Shown here piece after piece: positions 18,001 to 26,020 of a DNA stretch of 49,911 nt (the stretch's first letter is position 1; every line of letters starts with the position of its first letter). Under the pieces are notes generated by a model. That model saw only the letters and a list, made by a program, of their open reading frames with translations, did no database searches and was not told the origin of the DNA. Made by a program: the position numbers and the translations under genes. Source of the stretch: Aequorivita todarodis (GTDB lineage Bacteria > Bacteroidota > Bacteroidia > Flavobacteriales > Flavobacteriaceae). The stretch spans positions 1 to 49,911 of the forward strand of contig NZ_JAQQTG010000043.1 of assembly GCF_028561335.1 (NCBI RefSeq), in the 5' to 3' direction.

Positions 18001-18285
18001 GATGAAATTTCCAGCTCCCAGATAGTCGGGTATTTTTATGATTTCCTTTCCGAAGGATTCCCAAAGGACGAAGCGCTAAAAAAGGCAAAACTGAAATACC
18101 TCACCACCGCAGAGGGCCGCGCCGCCTCGCCACAGTACTGGGCAGGCTTGGTTTTGATAGGCGACACCACTCCCATCCCGCTGCAACAAGGCATCAACCC
18201 GCTTTGGTGGTGGGCAATAGGATTGTTTTTGGCAGGAATTTTAATCTTTTTTCTTCTGAAAAGTAAACGGGCCAAAAAAGCATAA
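15028..18285 (+). CDS. Secreted TPR-CHAT caspase-like peptidase (paralogue 2)
   Basis: A 1085-aa paralogue of the 8608 gene. The N-terminal signal peptide ends SASKSFAQ. TPR-like repeats run to about residue 500, and the CHAT domain occupies about 750-1050. Its dyad is His906 (HIGTHG) and Cys956 (LTACETG), at the same residue numbers as in paralogue 1. The C-terminal helix (WWAIGLFLAGILIFFLL) has a basic tail. The CHAT domains are almost identical around both active-site residues, while signal peptides and TPRs have diverged, as if fold and chemistry are kept and sensed partners differ. It follows the sigma factor and membrane TPR protein on the same strand. Confidence 0.88.
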   Translation: MGQFYRFIFLIAALFFLSASKSFAQKEKLSGTKLLDFYLIKEQTKQADSALQSQIENFKQTNQIDSLAQYAVYVGKVAFLKSNPQQAAKKAEDFFKELKTLGASKRAQHIALYGLSKLYEDLGYIEKSFNAAQESLNTILQVKDATYNEIAEAQYALTYSYYISGKYVDANIQAKKALANLKKSKEKNYKKLSDVNNFFGVMMWRSQKLDSAQYFFKNAIKILNNIEGDSLYKVYSAAGIKLNLALVMEAEGNISESIETLEKLIQACTYVVNESQEQRMVERCKRLKWSGITNLGSLYHNIGNVNRAYELTAYVYNNRSELYLPGDPEIQRSVVLMGQAQMGLKETDKAIASFEKALKMYEADSSPDLFWQAIATANLANAYELKGKIALAEKTYNDAEKLYKAALGNNLDDTYLEFANDKALFLANNNKKEAAIETSLYAYNYLKKNGGNHNIDLIARILNLAEVYYITGEYQKAAEWSENGLHYIDTLSQNQATELDALKLTYRKPLLLLTKSKAEYKQHTTEDSIFLKSLLKNMDDAFKILEEQKNLISKDDNVNVLYSNFLGLYGFKKRLYYDLFALTKNKKYLTKLIETHENSIYYSIRSKLMLRDEIGFADVPQEVIKRENKLKKAATEFAYSEDSTETFQDYLKASEVYDSFLDSLKTAFPKYYKMKYASLDVSLQNLQKYIPENTTVIRYLFIDGALYAMVLDQKNRNLIKLEYGPIKNHIESLIDPSLTFEAEATLLHELYENLWKPFENQIHTEKIIILPDGPLFNLSFETLTPSKIKSYGELATNSLLAKYTISYNFSLLLLHGEKKPKMFPENFVAFAPGFTKEMKQEYKISISDSLNKDATYLHLLSQPSSVELAKKYSKIFDGTSFLNENASKRIFRDKAGEHKIIHIGTHGESNNISPEFSRLIFAKNMADDKNYDENSLYTYEIYNTNLSSNLAILTACETGKPTYQPGEGMISLAHAFNYAGSESILTTLWEVDEISSSQIVGYFYDFLSEGFPKDEALKKAKLKYLTTAEGRAASPQYWAGLVLIGDTTPIPLQQGINPLWWWAIGLFLAGILIFFLLKSKRAKKA

Positions 18286-18301
18286 TCCAAACCCTATTTT
18301 C

Positions 18302-18364
18302 CACCCACTACCCACGACCTACTACCCACTACCTCCTCACACCACATCCCTCAAACCTCATCCC
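18302..18364. repeat. Degenerate heptanucleotide array, 9 units
   Basis: The DNA divides into CACCCAC, TACCCAC, GACCTAC, TACCCAC, TACCTCC, TCACACC, ACATCCC, TCAAACC and TCATCCC with no slip. It lies between the CHAT2 stop and the start of the first T9SS protein. Confidence 0.75.
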
Positions 18365-18476
18365 TCCAAAAAAAGTGATGACCTTTTTAAATAGTGCCGT
18401 TAAAAGAATAGAAACTCACTACAGTTATGCTGCACCAAGTTTCAAAACCCATTTAACTAACACTAAACCAGATTTT

Positions 18477-20894
18477 ATGAAACGACTATTATTATTTTCA
18501 GTATTGAGCATTTTTTGCTTGACTATTTCAGCACAGACAAAAACTTGGGTTGGGCCTTCGGGAGGTTCCTATAGTGTATCCTCCAATTGGAGTCCTGCGG
18601 GTGTACCAAACCAAAACAATGATGTGATTGTCCCCACGGGGAGCGATATGATTATAGATATTGAGGCAAATATAAAATCCATTGCCGTTCAGGGTAATTC
18701 CCACGTTACTATGAGAAATACGCTCTATTTTACAAATACCTCCTCTATTGCGGCAAATGCTTCCTTTACTTGGCAATTTGGGTATTTACAAGGCACGGGA
18801 ACTTTAAATAATAACGGTAGCTTTACTATTATTGAGAACATAAATAAATACATTGAAGACACAACCATTATAAACAATGCAGGAACCATAAATTTTCCTG
18901 TGGGCTTTTATTTATTTCTGGGTGATGGCTCAATTATTAACAATTTAGCAGCAGGTGTCATTGATTTTCAATCGGATGCTAATATTGTCTATGACGGAAC
19001 TGCAGGCCATATCTTAAACAATGCGGGATTGATCAAAAAATCTGGGGGCATAGGCGTGTCAACAATTGAGGTTGCTTTGAACAATACAGGCATTATCAGC
19101 TTAGAAACCGGAGAGATGAACTTATATGGCGAGGAAAAAACATTTAACGGAGGTGTTTATAATGTGAATGCCGGAAGTGTCATGCGATTGGGAGGGGATA
19201 ATATCAATTTTGAGGGTACCCTAACCGGACAATTGGATGGCGAAATGAACTGGACAAATTATGTCACTGTAGCAAATACCGCAATATTGGATTTTGATGG
19301 CAATGGTTTCAACTGGACATCCGGATACTTAAAGGGAGATGGTGTTTTAACCAACAACGGTACGCTAACCTTTCCTTCAACGGTAAATAAATATATAGAA
19401 AATGCTACCACGCTTGAAAATTTAGGAATTATAAATTTTGAAATTGGCTGCTATTTGTTTGTTAATGATGACTCCGTTCTTGACAATACGGCTTCAGGGG
19501 TAATTGATTTTAAATCGGATGGCAATATCACCTATGGTGGGAACGGAAGTCATATCCTCATTAATTCGGGATTGATTAAAAAGACTGTTGGAACTACTTC
19601 ATTCCTAGATGCCAAATTGGTAAATACAGGCACTATCAGTGTGGAAGCGGGACAATTAAACCTGTACGGCGAGGACAAGACTTTTAATGGAGGTGTCTAT
19701 AATGTGAATGCAGGAAGCGTAATGAGTTTGGGAGGAAACAATATTAATCTGGAGGGTACATTAACTGGGCAACTGGACGGCGAAATGAACTGGACAAATT
19801 ATGTAACGGTAGCAAATGCCGCAACTTTAGACTTTGATGGCAATGGTTTCAGTTGGACTGCCGGTTACTTACAGGGAGATGGCGTTTTAACCAACAAAAG
19901 CGTCTTCAACTTTCCCACCCCTGTAAATAAATATATGTACGGAACAACCATACTGGAAAATCAAGGCATTATCAACTTTACGGTACCTTCCACTTTGTTT
20001 GTTGGCGATGATTCCAACATCAATAACACCGCCTCAGGAGTTATCGATTTTAAAGCAGACGCATCTGTTGCTACTTCTGAAAATGGAAGCATCAACAATG
20101 CAGGTGTATTAAAGAAAACAACGGGCACGGGCATTGCCTATTTTTATCTTCCGGTTACTAATTCTGGAACAATCGACATACAGTCTGGAACCATGACATT
20201 CGTAGATGGAAATAACTTTACCAATACAGTAAATGGCAAAGTAATGGGCATCGGCACAATAGATGTACCTGTTTCCGCAAACTTTACAAATGACGGCATC
20301 TTCTCCCCAGGCGGTTATCCAGGAACATTGACCGTTATTGGCGATTATAAATCCACATCAAATTCTGATCTACAAATAGAAATTTACGGTTACAACCAAG
20401 GAACAGAATACGACCTGCTTGCTATTCAGGGCAACGCAATAATGGATGGCGACATCCCGGTTTACTTGGCCTTTGAAGCCAATATTGGAGATGAATTCGT
20501 AATCCTTACAGCAAACAACATTACCAGCTGCAACCTCCCCGCAACAGTTACCGCCCATCATGACGGTAATAATTATACGTTCGATGTAATCTGCAACCCA
20601 ACAAATGTTACGCTAAAAATAACCAACATCGTTTTGGGAACCGAAGAAAATACATTGAGCAATATTTCCATGTACCCAAACCCATCCAACGGTCGTTTCA
20701 CCATAAACTTGGGCAGGGAATATACAGATGTAACCGTTCAGGTTATAAATATGCTCGGGCAGGTTATTTCCTCTTCAAAATACGCTTCAGCAAGATCTGT
20801 TGAAAAGGAGATAAATGCTCCCGCGGGAATATATTTTGTAAAAGTGAGTACAGCTAAAGAAGGATCGAAAACTTTAAGGATTATAAAACAATAG
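18477..20894 (+). CDS. T9SS-secreted repeat protein, beta-helix-like
   Basis: The ATG at 18477 gives an 805-aa protein with a clear signal peptide (LLLFSVLSIFCLTISAQ); a longer frame from 18375 would put the signal peptide inside and was rejected. The body has three repeats of about 180 residues, marked by NWTNYVTVAN, GYLxGDGVLTN, VNKYxxxxTxLEN, GIINF and SGVIDFK. Short Asn/Gly-rich strands suggest a parallel beta-helix surface protein. The C-terminal 75 residues (YPNPSNGRFTINLG to LRIIKQ) are a type A T9SS sorting domain, which sends the protein through the outer membrane. Codon use is more AT-rich than in the CHAT genes. Function is unknown, perhaps adhesion. Confidence 0.85.
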   Translation: MKRLLLFSVLSIFCLTISAQTKTWVGPSGGSYSVSSNWSPAGVPNQNNDVIVPTGSDMIIDIEANIKSIAVQGNSHVTMRNTLYFTNTSSIAANASFTWQFGYLQGTGTLNNNGSFTIIENINKYIEDTTIINNAGTINFPVGFYLFLGDGSIINNLAAGVIDFQSDANIVYDGTAGHILNNAGLIKKSGGIGVSTIEVALNNTGIISLETGEMNLYGEEKTFNGGVYNVNAGSVMRLGGDNINFEGTLTGQLDGEMNWTNYVTVANTAILDFDGNGFNWTSGYLKGDGVLTNNGTLTFPSTVNKYIENATTLENLGIINFEIGCYLFVNDDSVLDNTASGVIDFKSDGNITYGGNGSHILINSGLIKKTVGTTSFLDAKLVNTGTISVEAGQLNLYGEDKTFNGGVYNVNAGSVMSLGGNNINLEGTLTGQLDGEMNWTNYVTVANAATLDFDGNGFSWTAGYLQGDGVLTNKSVFNFPTPVNKYMYGTTILENQGIINFTVPSTLFVGDDSNINNTASGVIDFKADASVATSENGSINNAGVLKKTTGTGIAYFYLPVTNSGTIDIQSGTMTFVDGNNFTNTVNGKVMGIGTIDVPVSANFTNDGIFSPGGYPGTLTVIGDYKSTSNSDLQIEIYGYNQGTEYDLLAIQGNAIMDGDIPVYLAFEANIGDEFVILTANNITSCNLPATVTAHHDGNNYTFDVICNPTNVTLKITNIVLGTEENTLSNISMYPNPSNGRFTINLGREYTDVTVQVINMLGQVISSSKYASARSVEKEINAPAGIYFVKVSTAKEGSKTLRIIKQ

Positions 20895-20898
20895 ATTT

Positions 20899-20959
20899 TT
20901 CAATAGCCTGTGAGGTTGAAACCAACCGGAATGCCTTCTGAAATATGGAGGCATTTTTT
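20899..20959 (+). repeat. T9SS-gene 3' element, copy B, with terminator
   Basis: Second copy of the conserved 60-bp element, starting 5 bp after the stop. The terminator stem is AATGCCT (20930-20936) with AGGCATT (20949-20955), followed by T. It ends the transcript of the 18477 gene. Confidence 0.85.
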
Positions 20960-21010
20960 ATTCCCAATAAAATGAAGGAATTGCCGCGAAAGCGAAAGCG
21001 AAATTGAAGT

Positions 21011-21046
21011 TGAAATTGAAATTGAAATTGAAATTGAAATTGAAAT
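21011..21046. repeat. Hexanucleotide tandem repeat TGAAAT x6
   Basis: Six perfect TGAAAT units, preceded by TTGAAG. A shorter run of the same repeat lies in the next gap (22950-22966). Two CACTACC heptamers follow at 21093-21106. Confidence 0.9.
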
Positions 21047-21188
21047 ATTAGAAAAGCGAAAAATCTTCAACCCAAAAAAGGATTTACCGAAACACTACCC
21101 ACTACCCTCTTAAATACGGCAACTGCCCCATTGATTTACCAATATTTACTGGGCACCTTTGAATTATAACTTTTAAAACCCAGAAATT

Positions 21189-22868
21189 ATGAAACAAATG
21201 ATACTCTTGGCATTGGGCCTCATGGTCTTTTCGCTGAACGCACAAAGCCTGCAATGGGCAAAACAAATTGCAGGTACTTCCAGTGGCCACACTATGGCAA
21301 TAGATGCCGCTGGTAATGTTTATACCTTGGGAACATTTCGCTATACCGCAGATTTTGACCCATCTGTAAATACCTATAACATGACTTCAAACGGAGAAGG
21401 GGATATTTTTATTACCAAATTTGATGCAATCGGAAATTTCATCTGGGCGCTACAGCTTGGGGCGCAATACTATAACGACATCCCCGGAAATATTGCTTTT
21501 GATTCCAACGGCAATATAGTGGTTGCAGGTTCCTTCCAAGGCACAATTGATTTGGATCCGGGCGTGGGCGAACACATGGTAACCACGGAAGGCAAAGAAG
21601 CCTTTTTAGTGAAATTGGACACCAATGGCAATCTGCTATGGGCCACACATTGGGGCGGAAATGACTACTTGGCGCAAAATAACGTATATACAGTGGTTTT
21701 GGACGGGGCGGACAATATCATTATAGGCGGCGGCTTCTTTGGGACCAACGACCTTGATCCCGGAGCCGGAACATTTACCGTATCCGTGGCTTCCTATGAA
21801 GATGCCTACCTATCCAAATTGGATGCCAACGGCAATTTTTTATGGGCCATCACCATTGGGGGAGATAGTCCATGGAATGACCAAGTAAATGCAGTAGCTG
21901 TTGACGATTCGGGAAACATCACTTTTGGCGGGAAATTCTATGGAAATGTTCCCGCATATAATTTAACGGGCAATGGTAATTTCTATATAAAATTGGATGC
22001 TTCGGGCAATTTGGTCTGGTCAAAACAAACCACAGGGAGCGGCAGTATTTTAACGGTCACTTCCCTAAAGATCGATGCCGATAACAACACCTACATTACC
22101 GGCGGTTATTTGGGTACATGCGACTTTGACCCGGGCGCGGGCGTTTACAACCTTTCGAGCAGCGGCGGCTATATTGATATTTTTATTTTAAAACTGAACG
22201 CCGCGGGCGACTTTGTGTGGGCCACAGGTTTTGGCGGGGAAGATGGGCTGGACACTTCAAAATCCATTGAACTGGACGGCCAAGGCTATCTATATGTAAC
22301 CGGCCATTATAAGGGAACCGCAGATTTTGCCCCGGGGACCGAGGAATTTTTGATGACGCCCATTGGCCATATTGATATGTTCCTCCTAAAACTTGATACC
22401 GATGGCAATTTTGAATACGCAAACACCTTTGGCAGCGCCCCCAATGGCGATACTATTGGCCACTCGGTACATGCACAGGGCAACGGAACTGTTTTTCTTA
22501 CAGGTTCTTTTCAAAACACAACCGATTTTGATCCCAGCGGTGGCGTTTACAATTTAATTTCTACAGGAGGGGATAACTGTTTTATGCTAAAACTCAATGG
22601 CGATCCGCTGGGAATTACCAAAAACAACCTGTTGCCCATTTCCCTATATCCAAATCCGTCAAAGGGCAGCTTTACCGTCGATCTGGGCAAAGAATTTCAA
22701 AACGCGACTGTTGAAATCTCAAATATGATGGGGCAAATTATTTCTTCTGAAAAATACAGTTCCGTAAAAACAATAACGCAACAAATAAATGCTTCCGCGG
22801 GAATTTATTTCGTAAAAGTAAGTACGGCCAAAGAAGGATCGAACACATTAAGGATTATAAAACAATGA
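21189..22868 (+). CDS. T9SS-secreted SBBP-type repeat protein
   Basis: A 559-aa protein with a signal peptide (ILLALGLMVFSLNAQ). About eight repeats of 55-60 residues follow, marked by DAAGNVYTLG, TADFDPS, ITKFDAIGNFIWA and similar; these resemble SBBP beta-propeller repeats. The Asp/Gly-rich DPGAGxxxL loops may bind calcium. A type A T9SS sorting domain ends the protein (YPNPSKGSFTVDLG to LRIIKQ). The last 25 residues are almost the same as in the previous gene, while the bodies are unrelated. Probably a surface or secreted beta-propeller; its ligand is unknown. Confidence 0.87.
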   Translation: MKQMILLALGLMVFSLNAQSLQWAKQIAGTSSGHTMAIDAAGNVYTLGTFRYTADFDPSVNTYNMTSNGEGDIFITKFDAIGNFIWALQLGAQYYNDIPGNIAFDSNGNIVVAGSFQGTIDLDPGVGEHMVTTEGKEAFLVKLDTNGNLLWATHWGGNDYLAQNNVYTVVLDGADNIIIGGGFFGTNDLDPGAGTFTVSVASYEDAYLSKLDANGNFLWAITIGGDSPWNDQVNAVAVDDSGNITFGGKFYGNVPAYNLTGNGNFYIKLDASGNLVWSKQTTGSGSILTVTSLKIDADNNTYITGGYLGTCDFDPGAGVYNLSSSGGYIDIFILKLNAAGDFVWATGFGGEDGLDTSKSIELDGQGYLYVTGHYKGTADFAPGTEEFLMTPIGHIDMFLLKLDTDGNFEYANTFGSAPNGDTIGHSVHAQGNGTVFLTGSFQNTTDFDPSGGVYNLISTGGDNCFMLKLNGDPLGITKNNLLPISLYPNPSKGSFTVDLGKEFQNATVEISNMMGQIISSEKYSSVKTITQQINASAGIYFVKVSTAKEGSNTLRIIKQ

Positions 22869-22871
22869 TCG

Positions 22872-22933
22872 TTCAATAGCTTGTGAGGTTGAAACCAACC
22901 GGAATGCCTTCTGAAATATGGAGGCATTTTTTT
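22872..22933 (+). repeat. T9SS-gene 3' element, copy C, with terminator
   Basis: Third copy, nearly identical to copy B. The stem is AATGCCT (22903-22909) with AGGCATT (22922-22928), followed by seven T. It directly follows the stop of the SBBP-repeat gene. Confidence 0.85.
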
Positions 22934-22975
22934 GAAATCGAAACCAAAATTGAAATTGAAATTGAATCACCTCGT

Positions 22976-23066
22976 CACCCAACATCCCTCATGCCTCATA
23001 CCTCAAACCTCATCCCTCACCCAGCACCCAGCACCCAGCACCCCCCACCCAACACCCAACACCCAA
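22976..23066. repeat. Heptanucleotide tandem array, 13 units (CAYCCNN)
   Basis: Thirteen units in perfect register: CACCCAA, CATCCCT, CATGCCT, CATACCT, CAAACCT, CATCCCT, CACCCAG x3, CACCCCC, CACCCAA x3. It fills the space after the terminator and ends 64 bp before the next ATG. The right half is nearly homogeneous, the left half diverged. Confidence 0.9.
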
Positions 23067-23130
23067 CATTTTTTTGATGACTTTTCCCAACTTTCCCGAT
23101 ATACCTATATAATCCTTAAAAAACCAAATT

Positions 23131-24720
23131 ATGAAAGCATCTATTACAATTTTCGCATTATTGCTGGGCCTATTTACGGCCCAAGCCCAAGACCCCGCCA
23201 TTATTTGGCAAAAAACCATTGGCGGTAGCGACACCGATTTCTCGACCAATTTTGAAGCCACCACCGATGGCGGCTACATTTTGGGCGGGTATTCCACCAG
23301 CAACATTTCTGGCGAAAAAACCGAAAATAGCAACGGGGCCATCGACATCTGGATCGTAAAAATTGACGGCTCCGGCAACATACAATGGCAAAACACCATC
23401 GGGGGCAGTGGCGACGATTATCTTATTTCGCTTCAACAAACCTCAGACGGCGGTTATATTCTCGGTGCCGGTTCAGACTCAAACATTTCTGGCGACAAGA
23501 CCGAAAATTCCCGTGGCGGTTTGGATTATTGGATCATAAAACTGGATGCCTCGGGCAATATTCTCTGGCAAAAAACCTATGGAGGCAACCAACCGGAGTT
23601 TGATACCTATATCGTAGAAACCACAGATGGTGGCTATTTTGTGGGCGGTTATTCCGATAGCGACGTAAACGGTGACAAAACAGACCCCACCAACGGGCAA
23701 CGCGACTACTGGGCCCTAAAGCTGGACAGCAACGGAAACATTGTTTGGCAAAACAGCATAGGAGGCAGTTTGGTTGACCGTCCACAAGCAGCCTTTCAAA
23801 CCACTGACGGAGGCTTTATAATCGGCGGATTTTCAAATTCCCCAAGCTCGGGCGACAAAACTGAAAACACACGCGGCGGCAACGATTACTGGATTGTAAA
23901 ACTGGATGAAAACGGGGCGGTACAATGGGACCGCACCTATGGAGGAAATGACAGTGACGTGCTTCGCGATATGATACAACTGGCAAATGGCAGCTACTTT
24001 GTGGGCGGATATTCAAAATCAAATATTTCTGGAGACAAGACCGAAAACTCACAGGGCGATTACGATGCCTGGATCCTAAAGCTGGATAGCAGCGGCAATT
24101 TGGACTGGCAAAACACCATTGGCGGTAGCGGCATAGACTATCCGCGCGATGTAAAACAGCTTGCCGATGGCACCTATATGGTAGCCTGCTGGAGCAACAG
24201 CAACATCAGCGGCGACAAAACAGAGAATTCCAACGGAGGTTATGATTATTGGCTGCTAAGGCTCAATACCGCTGGAAATATCATATCCCAAAACTCCATT
24301 GGCGGGGCTGCCGATGAAAGCGGTTCCTACATCCTTCCCACTGCAGATGGCAATTTCGCCATGTTCTGCTCCTCAGACAGCAATATCTCTGGCGATAAAA
24401 GCGAAAACAGCAGAGGCCTTGATGATTATTGGGTTTTTAAGACCACCCCAACAATCCTCGGGATTTCAAAAAATACTTTTGGCCCAGCCATAAGCGCCTA
24501 CCCAAACCCGACCAATGGCAGATTTACGATAAATCTGGGCGAAAGTTTTTCAGAAATAAATGTAACCATCAGCAATATGCTTGGGCAAGTGGTTTCAACT
24601 TCAACCTATAAAAACGCACAAAAATTAGACGTGGAAATAAACGGCACTGCAGGAATCTATCTCGCGACCGTAAAAACTTCCGAAGGAAAACAAGCTACCC
24701 TAAAAATAACAAAACAGTAA
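23131..24720 (+). CDS. T9SS-secreted repeat protein with ISGDKTEN repeats
   Basis: A 529-aa protein with a signal peptide (ITIFALLLGLFTAQAQ). Seven repeats of about 65 residues follow, of the form TTDGGYILGGYSxSNISGDK, TENSxGGxDYWIxKLD, xxGNIxWQNTIGG. They are very regular, with acidic and Asn loops that could bind calcium; a propeller fold is likely. The type A T9SS sorting domain (YPNPTNGRFTINLG to LKITKQ) differs from the two upstream genes in its last strand. Repeat number may change by recombination. Function is unknown. Confidence 0.87.
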   Translation: MKASITIFALLLGLFTAQAQDPAIIWQKTIGGSDTDFSTNFEATTDGGYILGGYSTSNISGEKTENSNGAIDIWIVKIDGSGNIQWQNTIGGSGDDYLISLQQTSDGGYILGAGSDSNISGDKTENSRGGLDYWIIKLDASGNILWQKTYGGNQPEFDTYIVETTDGGYFVGGYSDSDVNGDKTDPTNGQRDYWALKLDSNGNIVWQNSIGGSLVDRPQAAFQTTDGGFIIGGFSNSPSSGDKTENTRGGNDYWIVKLDENGAVQWDRTYGGNDSDVLRDMIQLANGSYFVGGYSKSNISGDKTENSQGDYDAWILKLDSSGNLDWQNTIGGSGIDYPRDVKQLADGTYMVACWSNSNISGDKTENSNGGYDYWLLRLNTAGNIISQNSIGGAADESGSYILPTADGNFAMFCSSDSNISGDKSENSRGLDDYWVFKTTPTILGISKNTFGPAISAYPNPTNGRFTINLGESFSEINVTISNMLGQVVSTSTYKNAQKLDVEINGTAGIYLATVKTSEGKQATLKITKQ

Positions 24721-24750
24721 TTTTTTTCATTTCAATTAGTTAATAAGATG

Positions 24751-24780
24751 GAAGCTCCCCTAAAAAGGAGCTTCTTTCAT
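24751..24780 (+). terminator. Rho-independent terminator
   Basis: GAAGCTCC (24751-24758) and GGAGCTTC (24767-24774) pair around CCTAAAAA and are followed by TTTC. It ends the transcript of the 23131 gene. Its sequence is unlike the 3' element of the two previous T9SS genes. Confidence 0.75.
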
Positions 24781-24931
24781 CAATAACACCCCGTTAATCC
24801 TGTTTCCTTTACTTCTGCCTCCCTTCAGTCTCTTTTCGTGTTTCCCTTTCAATCCTACATCAAAAAGCATAAAAATTCCTATCTTTCACAAAAGTTTGAA
24901 ACCTAAAATCAATTCATAAAAAAATATACCT

Positions 24932-25324
24932 ATGAAAAATTTAATCGCTCTTTTCGTCTTCGTTCTTCTCGCAGCCACTGTGCAAAGCCAATCCCTTACC
25001 CAAAAAGACGTTACCGGCACTTGGCTGGTTACGAACGTTGAAAACAGCAACAGCAACCCAAAAATGGCAGCGGCAATGGCCAACGCGGTGATTAACCTTT
25101 ATGCCGATAACAGTTTTGAAATAAAGGAAAGACAGGCAAACGGCACTGCGTATTCATATACAACCTCCACGAATAAAAATGCAACCTGGAGTTTCAACCC
25201 AAGCACCCAGACCATCAGCACTACCCGTTCAAAAATGACGCTTCAAATTTCCAAAAGCGGCGACAAAACTTTTTTTACCGATACGGACAGCGGGCTGAAA
25301 TTTGAAGTGATGAAACCTATATAA
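24932..25324 (+). CDS. Small secreted protein, lipocalin-like fold possible
   Basis: A 130-aa protein with a signal peptide (LIALFVFVLLAATVQSQ). The mature part opens VTGTWLVTNVEN, and later has the strand pattern NLYADNSFEIKE, NATWSFNP and LKFEVMK, as in small beta-barrel lipocalin-like proteins of Bacteroidota. I do not recognise a defined family. TATCTTTC at 24880-24887 is a possible -7 box. Confidence 0.6.
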   Translation: MKNLIALFVFVLLAATVQSQSLTQKDVTGTWLVTNVENSNSNPKMAAAMANAVINLYADNSFEIKERQANGTAYSYTTSTNKNATWSFNPSTQTISTTRSKMTLQISKSGDKTFFTDTDSGLKFEVMKPI

Positions 25325-25344
25325 AACTATCCTATTAATTGTTA

Positions 25345-25391
25345 AAACCCATTGTGCCATCCCTAAGGATAGTAGGATGGGTTTCCTTTTT
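25345..25391 (+). terminator. Rho-independent terminator
   Basis: AAACCCAT (25345-25352) pairs with ATGGGTTT (25377-25384). An inner CCATCC...GGATGG can extend or compete with the stem, and CCTTTTT follows. It closes the small secreted-protein gene. Confidence 0.7.
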
Positions 25392-25527
25392 AACCAACTC
25401 CTATTCCCCGAAGTTTTTATAAAGAAAATCCTTCAATTACGGAAAACCGTAATACAAATTCCATTAAATTTCAGAAGTTTGGGAAATGATAAATTCAACC
25501 CATTAAAAAAACAAAACAACCAAGACT

Positions 25528-25824
25528 ATGAATAAACACTACCTTCAATCGCAGCTTAAATCAACAGGCACAGCTTACCTGCTGTTCTTCTTTCTCTTTG
25601 CAACCCACTACGCCTATCTTGGCAAATGGGGGCTGCAATTTCTCTTTTGGTTCACCTTCGGCGGACTGGGCATTTGGTGGTTAATAGACCTTTTTACCAT
25701 GTCCAGCAAAGTGAATGCGCACAACGCCGTAATCTTCCGCCAAATTGAGGAAATTGAAAAAAGGGAGCGCAATGACGATCAAGCCAGGCAATTGGCCATG
25801 CTTGCGGCCGTAAAGGGGAATTAA
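25528..25824 (+). CDS. TM2 domain-containing protein
   Basis: A 98-aa membrane protein with two hydrophobic helices (about 17-36 and 39-58). Between them is THYAYLGKWGLQFLFW, and IWWLIDLFTM closes the second helix, the usual TM2 pattern. The C-terminal 40 residues are a charged helix. TM2 proteins are widespread with no settled biochemical role. It is monocistronic by appearance. Confidence 0.8.
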   Translation: MNKHYLQSQLKSTGTAYLLFFFLFATHYAYLGKWGLQFLFWFTFGGLGIWWLIDLFTMSSKVNAHNAVIFRQIEEIEKRERNDDQARQLAMLAAVKGN

Positions 25825-25997
25825 CACACACTCCAAAACTCCACTTCGTTGTTATAGCCCAATGGGTTGGGGTTTTATTTTTAAGGAAGATTCCTTCTAA
25901 TAAAAATGCTTTGGAAATAAAGTGTTTGCTTTATATTTGAAGTTAACTTTATTACACCATATTAGGCGAATAAACACCAGATGGTTTTTATATGCGT

Positions 25998-26007
25998 GTT
26001 GTGCAAC
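25998..26007. repeat. Left copy of an inverted repeat bracketing the AT-rich gene pair
   Basis: GTTGTGCAAC here is the reverse complement of GTTGCACAAC at 27416-27425. It lies 13 bp before the first gene, and the partner lies 5 bp after the stop of the second. Each arm is itself a GTTG..CAAC near-palindrome. Confidence 0.5.
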
Positions 26008-26020
26008 ATTTGAAAAAAAT

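Noticed and set aside
8608-18285. CHAT proteins as CRISPR type III-E (Craspase) partners
   Set aside because: No cas genes are present, and both have signal peptides and membrane tails, so they act outside the cytoplasm.
22883-23228. Open frames rich in His, Pro and Thr between T9SS genes
   Set aside because: They are translations of the CACCCAR array and cross the terminator of the previous gene.
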